Below, one piece after another: positions 16,930 to 24,787 of a stretch of 64,000 bases of DNA (the stretch's first letter is position 1; every line of letters starts with the position of its first letter). Under the pieces are notes generated by a model that saw only the letters and a list, made by a program, of their open reading frames with translations, had not been told where the DNA came from and searched no databases. The DNA lies in NCBI RefSeq assembly GCF_003050935.1, contig NZ_QAOX01000007.1:186001-250000 (forward strand), read 5' to 3'. The translations under genes and the position numbers were made by a program. The stretch is from Luteibacter sp. OK325 (GTDB lineage: Bacteria > Pseudomonadota > Gammaproteobacteria > Xanthomonadales > Rhodanobacteraceae).

Positions 16930-17690
16930 GCGATCGCTTCGCCAGCGCCGTCTACGAAGGCATCGTGACGCATCATCGTCACGCGCCGCGCGAGCACGCT
17001 TTCAGCTACCGCATGGCCCAGCTCTATCTGGACCTGGACGAGATTGACCAGGTCTTCGCTGATCGTTGGCTGTGGTCGGCGAAGGGGCGCAGCTTTGCCG
17101 AGTTCCGGCGAGCCGACTACCTCGGTGCGCCGGACCTGCCGTTAGTCGAGGCTGTTCGCGAACGCGTGAAAGCTTCGCTTGGCTATCGGCCGGTCGGCCC
17201 CGTACGCGTGCTCACGCACCTGCGCTACGCGGGTGTCGTGTTCAATCCGGTGACGTTCTATTACTGCTTCAAAGCGGATGGCATCACGCTCGACTGCGTG
17301 GTCGCCGAGATCACCAACACGCCGTGGCGTGAACGACATAGTTATGTGCTTCGCGTGGACGACAGTGCCGAAGGGCATGTCATCGACGCATCCTTCCCCA
17401 AAGCCTTCCACGTGTCGCCGTTCATGCCCATGGATCGCGCGTATCGATGGCGCTTCACCTGTCCGGATAAGCAGCTCCGCGTGCACATGGACGTGCTCCG
17501 CGAGGGCGTGCGTGAGTTCGACGCGCACCTGTCGCTTCACCGCCGCGAGCTCACCGGTGCCTCGCTGGCGCGTGTCCTATGGCGCTACCCGTTGATGACG
17601 GCGAAGGTCGTCGGATCGATTCATTTCGAAGCGCTTCGGCTCTGGCTCAAGCGCAACCCCATTCACGACCACCCGACGAGAAACCCATGA
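16926..17690 (+). CDS. DUF1365 family protein
   Basis: The 254-residue protein overlaps the preceding gene by an ATGA. It starts SAVYEGIVTHHRHAPREHAF and contains HLRYAGVVFNPVTFYYCF and PFMPMDRAYRWRF, both typical of DUF1365. The family almost always lies between the FAD protein and the Cfa-like methyltransferase. Its biochemical role is not established to my knowledge. There is no signal peptide or clear membrane segment, so it is presumably cytoplasmic or membrane-associated and acts on modified phospholipid acyl chains with its partners. Confidence 0.88.
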   Translation: MSDRFASAVYEGIVTHHRHAPREHAFSYRMAQLYLDLDEIDQVFADRWLWSAKGRSFAEFRRADYLGAPDLPLVEAVRERVKASLGYRPVGPVRVLTHLRYAGVVFNPVTFYYCFKADGITLDCVVAEITNTPWRERHSYVLRVDDSAEGHVIDASFPKAFHVSPFMPMDRAYRWRFTCPDKQLRVHMDVLREGVREFDAHLSLHRRELTGASLARVLWRYPLMTAKVVGSIHFEALRLWLKRNPIHDHPTRNP

Positions 17691-18940
17691 ACGCCATCGT
17701 TCGCAACGAAGACGCTGTGCCGGCCTCGCGAGGCCTGCGCTTTCTCCGCCGCCTGTTGCTGGCGCGGATGGAAGGGATGCGTCACGGCCGCCTGGTGATC
17801 GACGATCCATTGGGACGTGTCACGCTGGGCCAGTCGATGGACATTCCAACGGACCTGGTCGTGCATGTGCGGGTGGACGACCTTGCGTTCTACCGGGCGG
17901 TCGCCGCCAATGGCAGCGTCGGTGCGGGCGAGGCCTTCATGGATGGGCTTTGGCGCTGTGACGATCTGGTTGGACTGATTCGTCTGCTGGTGCGTAACCG
18001 CGATCGCCTCGACAGCATGGAATCGGGACTGGCGAGGCTCGGCGGTCTTGCCATGAAGAGCTGGCATGCGCTGCGCCGGAACACGCGTGAAGGCAGCCGT
18101 CGCAACATTGCCGCTCATTACGACCTGGGCAACGATTTCTTCGGTCTCTTCCTCTCGCCGGACCTGATGTATTCGTCGGCTTTCTGGGAAGGTGACGACG
18201 ACACGCTGGAAATGGCCTCGACGCGCAAGCTCGACCGTGTCTGCCAGTGGCTGGACCTGAAACCCGGTGACCGGGTGATCGAGATCGGCACCGGCTGGGG
18301 CGGATTCGCGGTGCATGCCGCCCGGTACTACGGCTGCCACGTGACCACCACGACCATCTCCCGTGAACAGCACGCGCTTGCCGCCATGCATGTGGAGGAA
18401 GCCGGCATAGGTGATCGCGTCAGCCTGTTGCTCGAGGACTATCGCGACCTGACCGGCACCTACGACAAGCTGGTGTCGATCGAGATGATCGAGGCCATCG
18501 GTGCAAGCTACCTCGACGTGTATTTCGCCAAGCTCGGCAGCCTGCTGCGGCCAGGGGGCAGGGCGCTGGTGCAGGCGATCACCATCGAAGACCACCGTTA
18601 TGCCCAGGCGCTGGCCTCGGTCGACTTCATCAAGCGCCACGTCTTCCCGGGCAGCTTCATTCCGTCGATCCACGCGATGCTTGCGGCGAAGACACGCGTC
18701 ACGGACCTCGCGCTGATTCGTCTTCACGACTTCGGACTCTCATATGCGCGCACGCTCGAAGCATGGCGCGAGCGGTTCCTCGCCGGCCTGGGGCAGGTGC
18801 GGGAGCAGGGCTTTGACGAGCGCTTCATCCGTTCGTGGGAGTTCTACATGGCGTATTGCGAGGGCGGTTTCCGCGAACGATCGATCGGGGTGTCGCACCT
18901 GTTGATGGAGAAGCCGCTGCACGGGAGTACGACGGGATGA
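17687..18940 (+). CDS. Cyclopropane-fatty-acyl-phospholipid synthase family methyltransferase
   Basis: The ATGA overlap at 17687 fixes the start; the product has 417 residues. It contains the Cfa hallmarks HYDLGNDFFGLFLSPDLMYSS and the SAM-binding loop VIEIGTGWGGFAVHAA. Two positions differ from E. coli Cfa. The cysteine of its YSCAY motif is serine here (MYSSAFW), and the HTIG segment is replaced by QAITI. It therefore belongs to the COG2230 branch that travels with DUF1365 and FAD proteins, and the product may be a methylated rather than a cyclopropanated acyl chain. It uses SAM to modify a double bond in membrane phospholipid. Confidence 0.9.
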   Translation: MNAIVRNEDAVPASRGLRFLRRLLLARMEGMRHGRLVIDDPLGRVTLGQSMDIPTDLVVHVRVDDLAFYRAVAANGSVGAGEAFMDGLWRCDDLVGLIRLLVRNRDRLDSMESGLARLGGLAMKSWHALRRNTREGSRRNIAAHYDLGNDFFGLFLSPDLMYSSAFWEGDDDTLEMASTRKLDRVCQWLDLKPGDRVIEIGTGWGGFAVHAARYYGCHVTTTTISREQHALAAMHVEEAGIGDRVSLLLEDYRDLTGTYDKLVSIEMIEAIGASYLDVYFAKLGSLLRPGGRALVQAITIEDHRYAQALASVDFIKRHVFPGSFIPSIHAMLAAKTRVTDLALIRLHDFGLSYARTLEAWRERFLAGLGQVREQGFDERFIRSWEFYMAYCEGGFRERSIGVSHLLMEKPLHGSTTG

Positions 18941-19473
18941 TGGCTGCGTGGGCCAGTTTCATTGGCTATGAAGTGGTCTGGTTCGTCGCGGTGGTCTTCG
19001 CTGGTCGTGGCGAGCCGTGGCCGGGGGTGATCGCCGCGGTGCTGTTCGTGGGCTGGCAGCTCGGGGTTTTGCCGCATCGTCGGGCCGCCTTGCAGGTGCT
19101 GGTGATCGCCGTCCTGTGCGGCGTCGTCATCGACGGTCTCGTGCATGGCCTGCATCTGGCCGACTACGCGGCGGCCGCACCGGCGCTGCCGACCGGCGGC
19201 GCGCCCTTGTGGATTCTCTGTCTCTGGGCCTGTTTCTCGTTGACGCTGGGCGGACCATTGCGAGCCCTGGGTACGCGCCCCTTGCTCGCCGTGGTGCTCG
19301 GCGGCATCGGTGGCCCGCTCGCGTATGCGGGAGCCGCGCACGGCTGGGAAGCGCTGACGTTTCGCGCCCCGGAATGGCAGGCGCTCGCTTTGCTTGGCAT
19401 CGGCTGGGGCGTGGCGATGCCCTTGCTCGCGGCGCTGACCCATCGGTGGTCCATGACGAGGGCGACGGCATGA
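18937..19473 (+). CDS. DUF2878 family membrane protein
   Basis: The 178-residue protein starts at ATGATG, overlapping the previous stop. It is almost entirely hydrophobic, with about five membrane segments (for example VLVIAVLCGVVIDGLVHGL and LLAVVLGGIGGPLAYAGAA). Size and composition match DUF2878, a family known mainly from this type of lipid gene cluster. No catalytic motif is visible. It may scaffold the enzymes at the inner membrane or move a lipid intermediate; both ideas are inference. Confidence 0.8.
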   Translation: MMAAWASFIGYEVVWFVAVVFAGRGEPWPGVIAAVLFVGWQLGVLPHRRAALQVLVIAVLCGVVIDGLVHGLHLADYAAAAPALPTGGAPLWILCLWACFSLTLGGPLRALGTRPLLAVVLGGIGGPLAYAGAAHGWEALTFRAPEWQALALLGIGWGVAMPLLAALTHRWSMTRATA

Positions 19474-20258
19474 GCACGACGAACACCTTGCTGGTGATCT
19501 GGCTGGCCGCCGCCTGGTTGATGACGGCGGGATGGGCCTGGCAACGGCGCAAGAAGAACGCAGGCATCGTCGATGTGCTCTGGTCGACCGGTGTCGGCGG
19601 TGCGGCGGTGCTGGCGGGCTTGATCGGCTCAGGTGCGCTGGGGACGCGTTTCGCGGTGGCGATACTCGGTGGCCTTTGGGGTGTTCGCCTGGCATGGCAC
19701 CTGTGGCGTCGCGTGGCCGGTGAAGCGGAAGACGGCCGCTATCGCGCCCTTCGCGAACACTGGCGCGGCAGCCAGACAAAGTTCTTCGGTTTCTTCCAGT
19801 TCCAGGCTTTCCTCGTCGGTGTTTTCGCCGTGCCATTTCTGGCAGTGGCTGCGAATCCGAACGCATCGTTCTCCGCCATCGTGGCGGCCGTCGTGATCTG
19901 GCTTGTCAGCGTCGGCGGTGAATCCATCGCGGATCGACAACTGGCCGACTTTCGCGCCGCCCCCGCTAACCAGGGTAAAACGTGCCGCGCCGGGCTGTGG
20001 CGTTACTCGCGCCACCCGAATTACTTCTTCGAGTGGTTGCACTGGTTCGCCTACGTGGTACTGGCGATCGGTTCGCCGCTGTGGTGGCTGGCCTGGAGCG
20101 GTCCGGTGGTGATGTTCCTGTTCCTGCGCTTCGTCAGTGGCGTGCCTTACACCGAGACGCAAGCGTTGCGCTCGCGCGGCGACGAATACCGTCGCTACCA
20201 ACGCGACACCCCGATGTTCTTTCCGTGGTTTCCGAAACATGAGAGCGATAACGCATGA
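19470..20258 (+). CDS. DUF1295 / steroid 5-alpha-reductase-like membrane protein
   Basis: An ATGA overlap sets the start at 19470, giving 262 residues. The protein has about six membrane segments. Its C-terminus carries the conserved block GLWRYSRHPNYFFEW and then DEYRRYQRDTPMFFPWFP, typical of the DUF1295/steroid reductase C-terminal superfamily. That superfamily includes NADPH-dependent double-bond reductases and isoprenylcysteine-type methyltransferases. Reduction of an unsaturated lipid intermediate is plausible. The frame is open upstream to 19017 inside the DUF2878 gene, but that part is a shadow. Confidence 0.85.
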   Translation: MSTTNTLLVIWLAAAWLMTAGWAWQRRKKNAGIVDVLWSTGVGGAAVLAGLIGSGALGTRFAVAILGGLWGVRLAWHLWRRVAGEAEDGRYRALREHWRGSQTKFFGFFQFQAFLVGVFAVPFLAVAANPNASFSAIVAAVVIWLVSVGGESIADRQLADFRAAPANQGKTCRAGLWRYSRHPNYFFEWLHWFAYVVLAIGSPLWWLAWSGPVVMFLFLRFVSGVPYTETQALRSRGDEYRRYQRDTPMFFPWFPKHESDNA

Positions 20259-21337
20259 ACACCGCCGTCCGTCCCGCTGCATATGCCCGTGAAGATCGCG
20301 CCGCGTCCGGCTTGCTCGGCCTCGCGGAGCGTGGGCTTGTCCCCGATATCCTGCTGCGTGCCGGTATTCGACGGCTGTGCGCCAAACGGCTTGCGGACGA
20401 GGAGGCCGGCGGACTCGCGGCCGTGGCGGCTCGGTATCAGAAGCGCATCGAAGGGCTGAAGCAGAGCGAGGTCGCCATTCACACGGACGCCGCGAACGGC
20501 CAGCACTACGAGCTGCCGGCACGCTTCTTCGAACTGTGCCTTGGCCCGCGTCTGAAGTATTCGGGTTGCTACTACACAACTGGAGCCGAGTCGCTGGCCG
20601 ATGCAGAGGAGGCGATGCTGTCGCTTTACGGCGCACGTGCCGAGCTGGCCGACGACCAGTCGATTCTCGAGCTGGGCTGCGGGTGGGGCTCGCTCACCTT
20701 GTGGATGGCCCAGCGCTATCCGCGTTCGCGCATCACGGCCGTCTCCAATTCGGGTAGCCAGCGTCGCCACATCGAGGCCAGTTGCACGGCGCGTGGCATC
20801 CACAATGTCAACGTGATCACCGCGGATGCGAACACGCTCGAACTGGGTGCCAGCCAGTTCGACCGCTGCGTATCGGTGGAGATGTTCGAGCACATGCGCA
20901 ACTACGAAACCCTCCTCTCGCGCATTAGCCTGTGGTTGCGCCCGGGCGGCAAGCTCTTCGTCCATATTTTTGCCCACCGGACCCTGATGTACCCGTTCGA
21001 GACAGAAGGCAAGGACGACTGGATGGGCCAGCATTTCTTCACCGGCGGCCTGATGCCGGCCTCGGATACCCTGCTCTGGTTCCAGAACGACCTGACCATC
21101 GAGCGCCGCTGGCATGTGGACGGCACGCACTATCAGCGCACGGCCAATCACTGGCTGGCGAACCAGGATCTGGCCCGTGAGGAAATCATGAAAGTGCTGA
21201 AGGGGACGTACGGCGACGCGGCGGGGCTCTGGTTCCAGCGCTGGCGGATGTTCTGGATGGCCTGTGCCGGGTTGTTCGGTTACGCAGACGGGCAGGAATG
21301 GCTCGTGGCCCACTACCGCTTCGTCAAACCGCGCTAG
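20255..21337 (+). CDS. SAM-dependent methyltransferase, second Cfa-like protein
   Basis: The 360-residue protein overlaps the DUF1295 gene by an ATGA. It shows the Cfa-related motif QHYELPARFFELCLG, then YSGCYY, then the SAM loop ILELGCGWGSLTLWMA. The variant sequence SVEMFEHMRNYETLL follows. This places it with the Cfa/coclaurine-N-methyltransferase-like branch, distinct from the gene at 17687. Two different SAM enzymes in one lipid operon suggest successive modifications of the same acyl chain. It is the last gene of the coupled run; 168 bp without a gene follow. Confidence 0.87.
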   Translation: MNTAVRPAAYAREDRAASGLLGLAERGLVPDILLRAGIRRLCAKRLADEEAGGLAAVAARYQKRIEGLKQSEVAIHTDAANGQHYELPARFFELCLGPRLKYSGCYYTTGAESLADAEEAMLSLYGARAELADDQSILELGCGWGSLTLWMAQRYPRSRITAVSNSGSQRRHIEASCTARGIHNVNVITADANTLELGASQFDRCVSVEMFEHMRNYETLLSRISLWLRPGGKLFVHIFAHRTLMYPFETEGKDDWMGQHFFTGGLMPASDTLLWFQNDLTIERRWHVDGTHYQRTANHWLANQDLAREEIMKVLKGTYGDAAGLWFQRWRMFWMACAGLFGYADGQEWLVAHYRFVKPR

Positions 21338-21505
21338 GGCGCGGCCTGCGCGGCATGCGGGGTTAAGACAAGGCGGTCACAAACGTCCAATCCGGCCAGC
21401 TTTGCCTGCAGGTAATGTCACCTATTCCGGATTGTCGCCTTGGAAACGACGACCGGTGGTCGCACGATGTGTGGCTTGCACCACACCTGCCTGAAGGAGA
21501 GAGCC

Positions 21506-21883
21506 ATGTCCTCGCGCCCTGTTCGTATTCCCGGCCCGGACCACCCGATCACCGTTATCCCCTCTGGCGGCCGCGTGGTCGTGCGTGACGGCGACCGCGT
21601 GATCGCCGATACCCGCAACGCGTTGACCCTGCAGGAGTCCACGTACCCGGCGGTGTTCTACATTCCCCGCGCCGACGCCGACATGGCCGCGCTGACGAAG
21701 ACCGAGCACCACTCGTACTGCCCATACAAGGGTGAGGCGTCGTATTTCAGTTTGCCGGGAAACACCGAGAAGGCGATCAACGCCATCTGGACCTATGAGA
21801 CGCCTTACGACGCGGTGACGTCGATTCGCGAACATCTCGCCTTTTACCCCGACCGGGTCAGCATCGAGCACACGCCGGCCTGA
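21506..21883 (+). CDS. DUF427 family protein
   Basis: The ATG at 21506 follows a good ribosome site (GAAGGAGAGAGCC). The 125-residue protein has the DUF427 motifs IPSGGRVVVRDGDRVIADT, FYIPRADADM and HHSYCPYKGEASYF. The Cys-Pro-Tyr-Lys-Gly block may form a small-molecule site. The function is unknown. It lies 25 bp before the EgtB-EgtD fusion and is probably cotranscribed with it. A short hairpin (GTGTGG/CCACAC, 21469-21486) lies in its leader but lacks a T-run. Confidence 0.85.
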   Translation: MSSRPVRIPGPDHPITVIPSGGRVVVRDGDRVIADTRNALTLQESTYPAVFYIPRADADMAALTKTEHHSYCPYKGEASYFSLPGNTEKAINAIWTYETPYDAVTSIREHLAFYPDRVSIEHTPA

Positions 21884-21908
21884 CCCGCCAGCGCAGGGAA
21901 CCTGACAC

Positions 21909-24101
21909 ATGCAAGCTATCGTCGATACCACCTGGGCGCCTGGCGCCGCCGGCCTTCGTTCCAGCGAAGGCACGGCGGCGATCCGATGTAACGCCGACGA
22001 ATCGCTCCTCGCCCGCTATAATGCCGTTCGTGCGCGCACCGAAGCGCTGGTCGCCTCGCTCGACGCCGAAGACATGGTCGTCCAGTCCATGCCGGACGCC
22101 AGCCCTGCGAAATGGCACCTCGCGCATACCACCTGGTTTTTCGAGACCTTCGTGCTCGGGCCCAACGTACCGGGTTACGAGGTGTTCGATGCCGACTTCG
22201 GTTACCTCTTCAATTCCTACTACGAGGCCGTCGGTCCGCGGCATCCGCGACCGTTGCGTGGCTTGCTCACGCGTCCCTCCGTGGCTCAGGTGATCGCCTA
22301 TCGCCATCACGTGGACTCGCACATGCGTGCCTTCCTGGGCGAATGGCCCTCGGCGGAACTGGAGGCGTTGTTGCGCCTGGGCTTCGCGCATGAGGAGCAG
22401 CACCAGGAACTGCTGGTGATGGACATGCAACACCTGTTCGCGCAGTCCCCGCTCAAACCGGCCATCGATGCGGCGTGGCCCGCGCCGGCACCTGGCCCGA
22501 GCGGACGCTTCCGTCGTATCGGTGGCGGGCCGGTGCGTATCGGTGCCGTGGACGAGCGCTTCGCCTTCGACAACGAAGGCCCGCGGCATACGGCGTGGCT
22601 GGAACCGTTCGAAATGTCGGACCGGCTCGTGACCAACGGTCAATGGCTGGCCTTCATGGCGCTGGGCGGCTATCGCCGCGCGGACCTGTGGCTCTCCGAC
22701 GGCTGGGCCCAGCGGCAGGAGGAAGGCTGGGAGGCGCCGCTGTACTGGCGGCGCGAGGACGACGTCTGGTCGCACATGACGCCGGGTGGCTGGAAGCCGG
22801 TCGACCCGGATGCCGCCGTGACCCATGTCAGCTATTACGAGGCCGAGGCTTTCGCACGCTGGGCCGGCGCACGTCTGCCGACCGAAGCCGAGTGGGAACA
22901 TGCCGTGCGCACGCGCAACGACCTGGACCAGGTCGACGACGTGGCCTGGCAGTGGACGGCGAGTGCCTATTCGCCGTATCCCGGCTTCCGTGCCACCGAC
23001 GATGCCGTCGGTGAATACAACGGCAAATTCATGATCGGGCAGATGGTGCTGCGTGGTGGCGCCAGCGTCACGCCGCCGCATCATGTTCGCCCTTCGTACC
23101 GCAACTTCTACCGCCCGGGGCAGCGCTGGATGTTCTCCGGCTTGCGTCTGGCGAGGGATGTAGGCAGCTCGCCCGATGACGATCGCCTGACCTTCCTGCG
23201 CGACACGCTGGCTGGTTTGTCCGCGTCGCCGAAGGCGTTCTCACCGAAGTACTTCTACGATGCCGCCGGATCGGCCTTGTTCGAAGCCATTTGCGTCACG
23301 CCGGAGTATTATCCCACGCGTACGGAAACGGCTTTGTTGCATGACATCGCACCTGCGCTGGCGGCAACCATTCCCGACGGTGCCGTGCTGCTCGAACTGG
23401 GCAGCGGCGCGAGCGACAAGACGCGTGTGCTCCTGGATGCGGCGCCGCAGATCTCGGCTTACGTACCGGTGGATATCAGCGTCGATGCTCTCAACGGCGC
23501 GGTGGACCGGTTGCGCTCCGCGTATCCCGGGCTGGCCGTGCATCCCGTGGTGGGCGATTTCACCCGCGCGATCGACGTGCCCGAGGCCCTTGCAGGCCGG
23601 CCGATCGTGGCATTCTTCCCGGGTTCCACGATCGGTAACTTCGTTCCCGAAGAAGCGATCGCGTTGTTGCGTTCGGTACGCGAGCGGCTCGGTGCCGCGG
23701 CGCACTTCATCGTCGGTGCCGATCAGGTCAAGTCGGTCGATACGCTCATCGCTGCTTACGACGATGCCGAGGGCGTGACCGCCGCCTTCAATCGCAACGT
23801 GCTGGTGCGGATCAACCGGGAACTGGGCGGCGACTTCGACCCGCAGGCTTTCGAGCATCGCGCGGTATGGAACGCGGAGCTCGAGCGCATCGAGATGCAT
23901 CTGGTGAGTCGGGTAGCGCAGCAGGTCACGGTGGCGGGGCAGACGTTCCGTTTCGCCGTCGGCGAGTCTATCCACACCGAGAACTCGCACAAGTTCACGA
24001 GCGCGTCGTTTGCGCATCTGGCCGGGGCAGGCGGGTGGCGGGTAGACCGGGAGTGGATTTCGCCAGATCCCGCCTTCGGCGTCTTCGCCCTCGTCGTATA
24101 A
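21909..24101 (+). CDS. EgtB-EgtD fusion: ergothioneine sulfoxide synthase plus histidine trimethyltransferase
   Basis: One frame of 730 residues combines both core ergothioneine enzymes. Residues about 30-200 are the DinB-like half of EgtB, with the iron ligands predicted as H73 (in LAHTTW) and H161/H165 (in HEEQHQE). Residues about 205-417 are the FGE-type half (PTEAEWEHAV, LRGGASVTPPHHVRP, FSGLRLARD). After about 10 residues the EgtD methyltransferase begins (RDTLAGLSASPKAFSPKYFY, FEAICVTPEYYPTRTE, SAM loop LELGSGASDKTR at 495-506). The C-terminal domain is of the EgtD type, not the OvoA type. EgtD would trimethylate histidine to hercynine, which EgtB would couple to a thiol. No EgtE lyase gene is nearby. 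Confidence 0.9.
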   Translation: MQAIVDTTWAPGAAGLRSSEGTAAIRCNADESLLARYNAVRARTEALVASLDAEDMVVQSMPDASPAKWHLAHTTWFFETFVLGPNVPGYEVFDADFGYLFNSYYEAVGPRHPRPLRGLLTRPSVAQVIAYRHHVDSHMRAFLGEWPSAELEALLRLGFAHEEQHQELLVMDMQHLFAQSPLKPAIDAAWPAPAPGPSGRFRRIGGGPVRIGAVDERFAFDNEGPRHTAWLEPFEMSDRLVTNGQWLAFMALGGYRRADLWLSDGWAQRQEEGWEAPLYWRREDDVWSHMTPGGWKPVDPDAAVTHVSYYEAEAFARWAGARLPTEAEWEHAVRTRNDLDQVDDVAWQWTASAYSPYPGFRATDDAVGEYNGKFMIGQMVLRGGASVTPPHHVRPSYRNFYRPGQRWMFSGLRLARDVGSSPDDDRLTFLRDTLAGLSASPKAFSPKYFYDAAGSALFEAICVTPEYYPTRTETALLHDIAPALAATIPDGAVLLELGSGASDKTRVLLDAAPQISAYVPVDISVDALNGAVDRLRSAYPGLAVHPVVGDFTRAIDVPEALAGRPIVAFFPGSTIGNFVPEEAIALLRSVRERLGAAAHFIVGADQVKSVDTLIAAYDDAEGVTAAFNRNVLVRINRELGGDFDPQAFEHRAVWNAELERIEMHLVSRVAQQVTVAGQTFRFAVGESIHTENSHKFTSASFAHLAGAGGWRVDREWISPDPAFGVFALVV

Positions 24102-24112
24102 GCGCGCTCCGT

Positions 24113-24342
24113 GTAGGAGCCGCTTCAGCGGCGAAAGCCAGGTTGCCTCGGCCCCCATCGCCGGCATAGCCGGCTCCTACAAGAGCCCCATGTGGGAGCC
24201 GCTTCAGCGGCGAAAGCCAGGTTGCGGCGACGCCATCGCCGGCATAGCCGGCTCCTACAAGAGCCCCATGTGGGAGCCGCTTCAGCGGCGATAGCCAGGC
24301 TGCCTCGGTCCCCATCGCCGGCATAGCCGGCTCCTACAAGAG
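24113..24342. repeat. Three tandem REP doublets, about 78-bp period
   Basis: Units begin at 24113, 24192 and 24270. Each has GTRGGAGCCGCTTCAGCGGCGA, a 20-base spacer, then CCATCGCCGGCATAGCCGGC and TCCTAC, followed by AAGAGC. The two REP types in a unit differ in their cores but face each other. The copies differ by only a few bases, mainly in the spacer. The array lies between the ends of the EgtB-EgtD gene and pgaD, which converge. Confidence 0.93.
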
Positions 24343-24343
24343 C

Positions 24344-24787
24344 TTAGCGGACGTCGTCGACGGTCATGTAGCCGGCGTCGCTCACACTGACCACGGCGCG
24401 GCGATGGGCCTGGATGTTCACGGCATCCTCGGTGCTCGCGCCGATCACACGGGCCGTGGCTTCCACGCCCACCGGATGGTTGCCGCGCCGCTTCTGCCTG
24501 CCGGCGAACCGTGCACGGTTATAGCCGGCCCAGGCGCTGAAAATCAGCGCACAGACGATTGCGGCAATCAGCACGACGTTGAGGTCGCCTTCCTTGTGTG
24601 ACGGTTCCAGCACATATAGCTGCAACCAGGCGCTGCGCACCCCGAAGGCCCAGGCGCCCAGGGTAATCAGCGGTAGCCAGAGAAACGCCCAGAACATCCA
24701 GGCGATGATGGTGACGACGCTGAACATCGCTTTCTGCACCGACGACTGACGTTCGGGTCGCTGGATCAGGATGGCTTCGGCTTTCAT
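24344..24787 (-). CDS. pgaD: PgaD, poly-N-acetylglucosamine synthase accessory protein
   Basis: The 147-residue protein starts at the ATG at 24787, overlapping the pgaC stop (ATGA). It has two membrane segments near the N-terminus (FSVVTIIAWMFWAFLWLPLI and LNVVLIAAIVCALIFSAWAGY) and a soluble cytoplasmic tail. This fits PgaD, which pairs with PgaC to form the c-di-GMP-responsive synthase. Sequence conservation in PgaD is low, so the call rests largely on topology and its place as the last gene of pgaABCD. Confidence 0.88.
   Translation of the reverse strand: MKAEAILIQRPERQSSVQKAMFSVVTIIAWMFWAFLWLPLITLGAWAFGVRSAWLQLYVLEPSHKEGDLNVVLIAAIVCALIFSAWAGYNRARFAGRQKRRGNHPVGVEATARVIGASTEDAVNIQAHRRAVVSVSDAGYMTVDDVR

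Noticed and set aside
24113-24342. CRISPR-like regular repeat array
   Set aside because: The 78-bp units are repeated as a whole, including the parts that would be spacers. The repeats are REP palindromes found elsewhere, and there are no cas genes.
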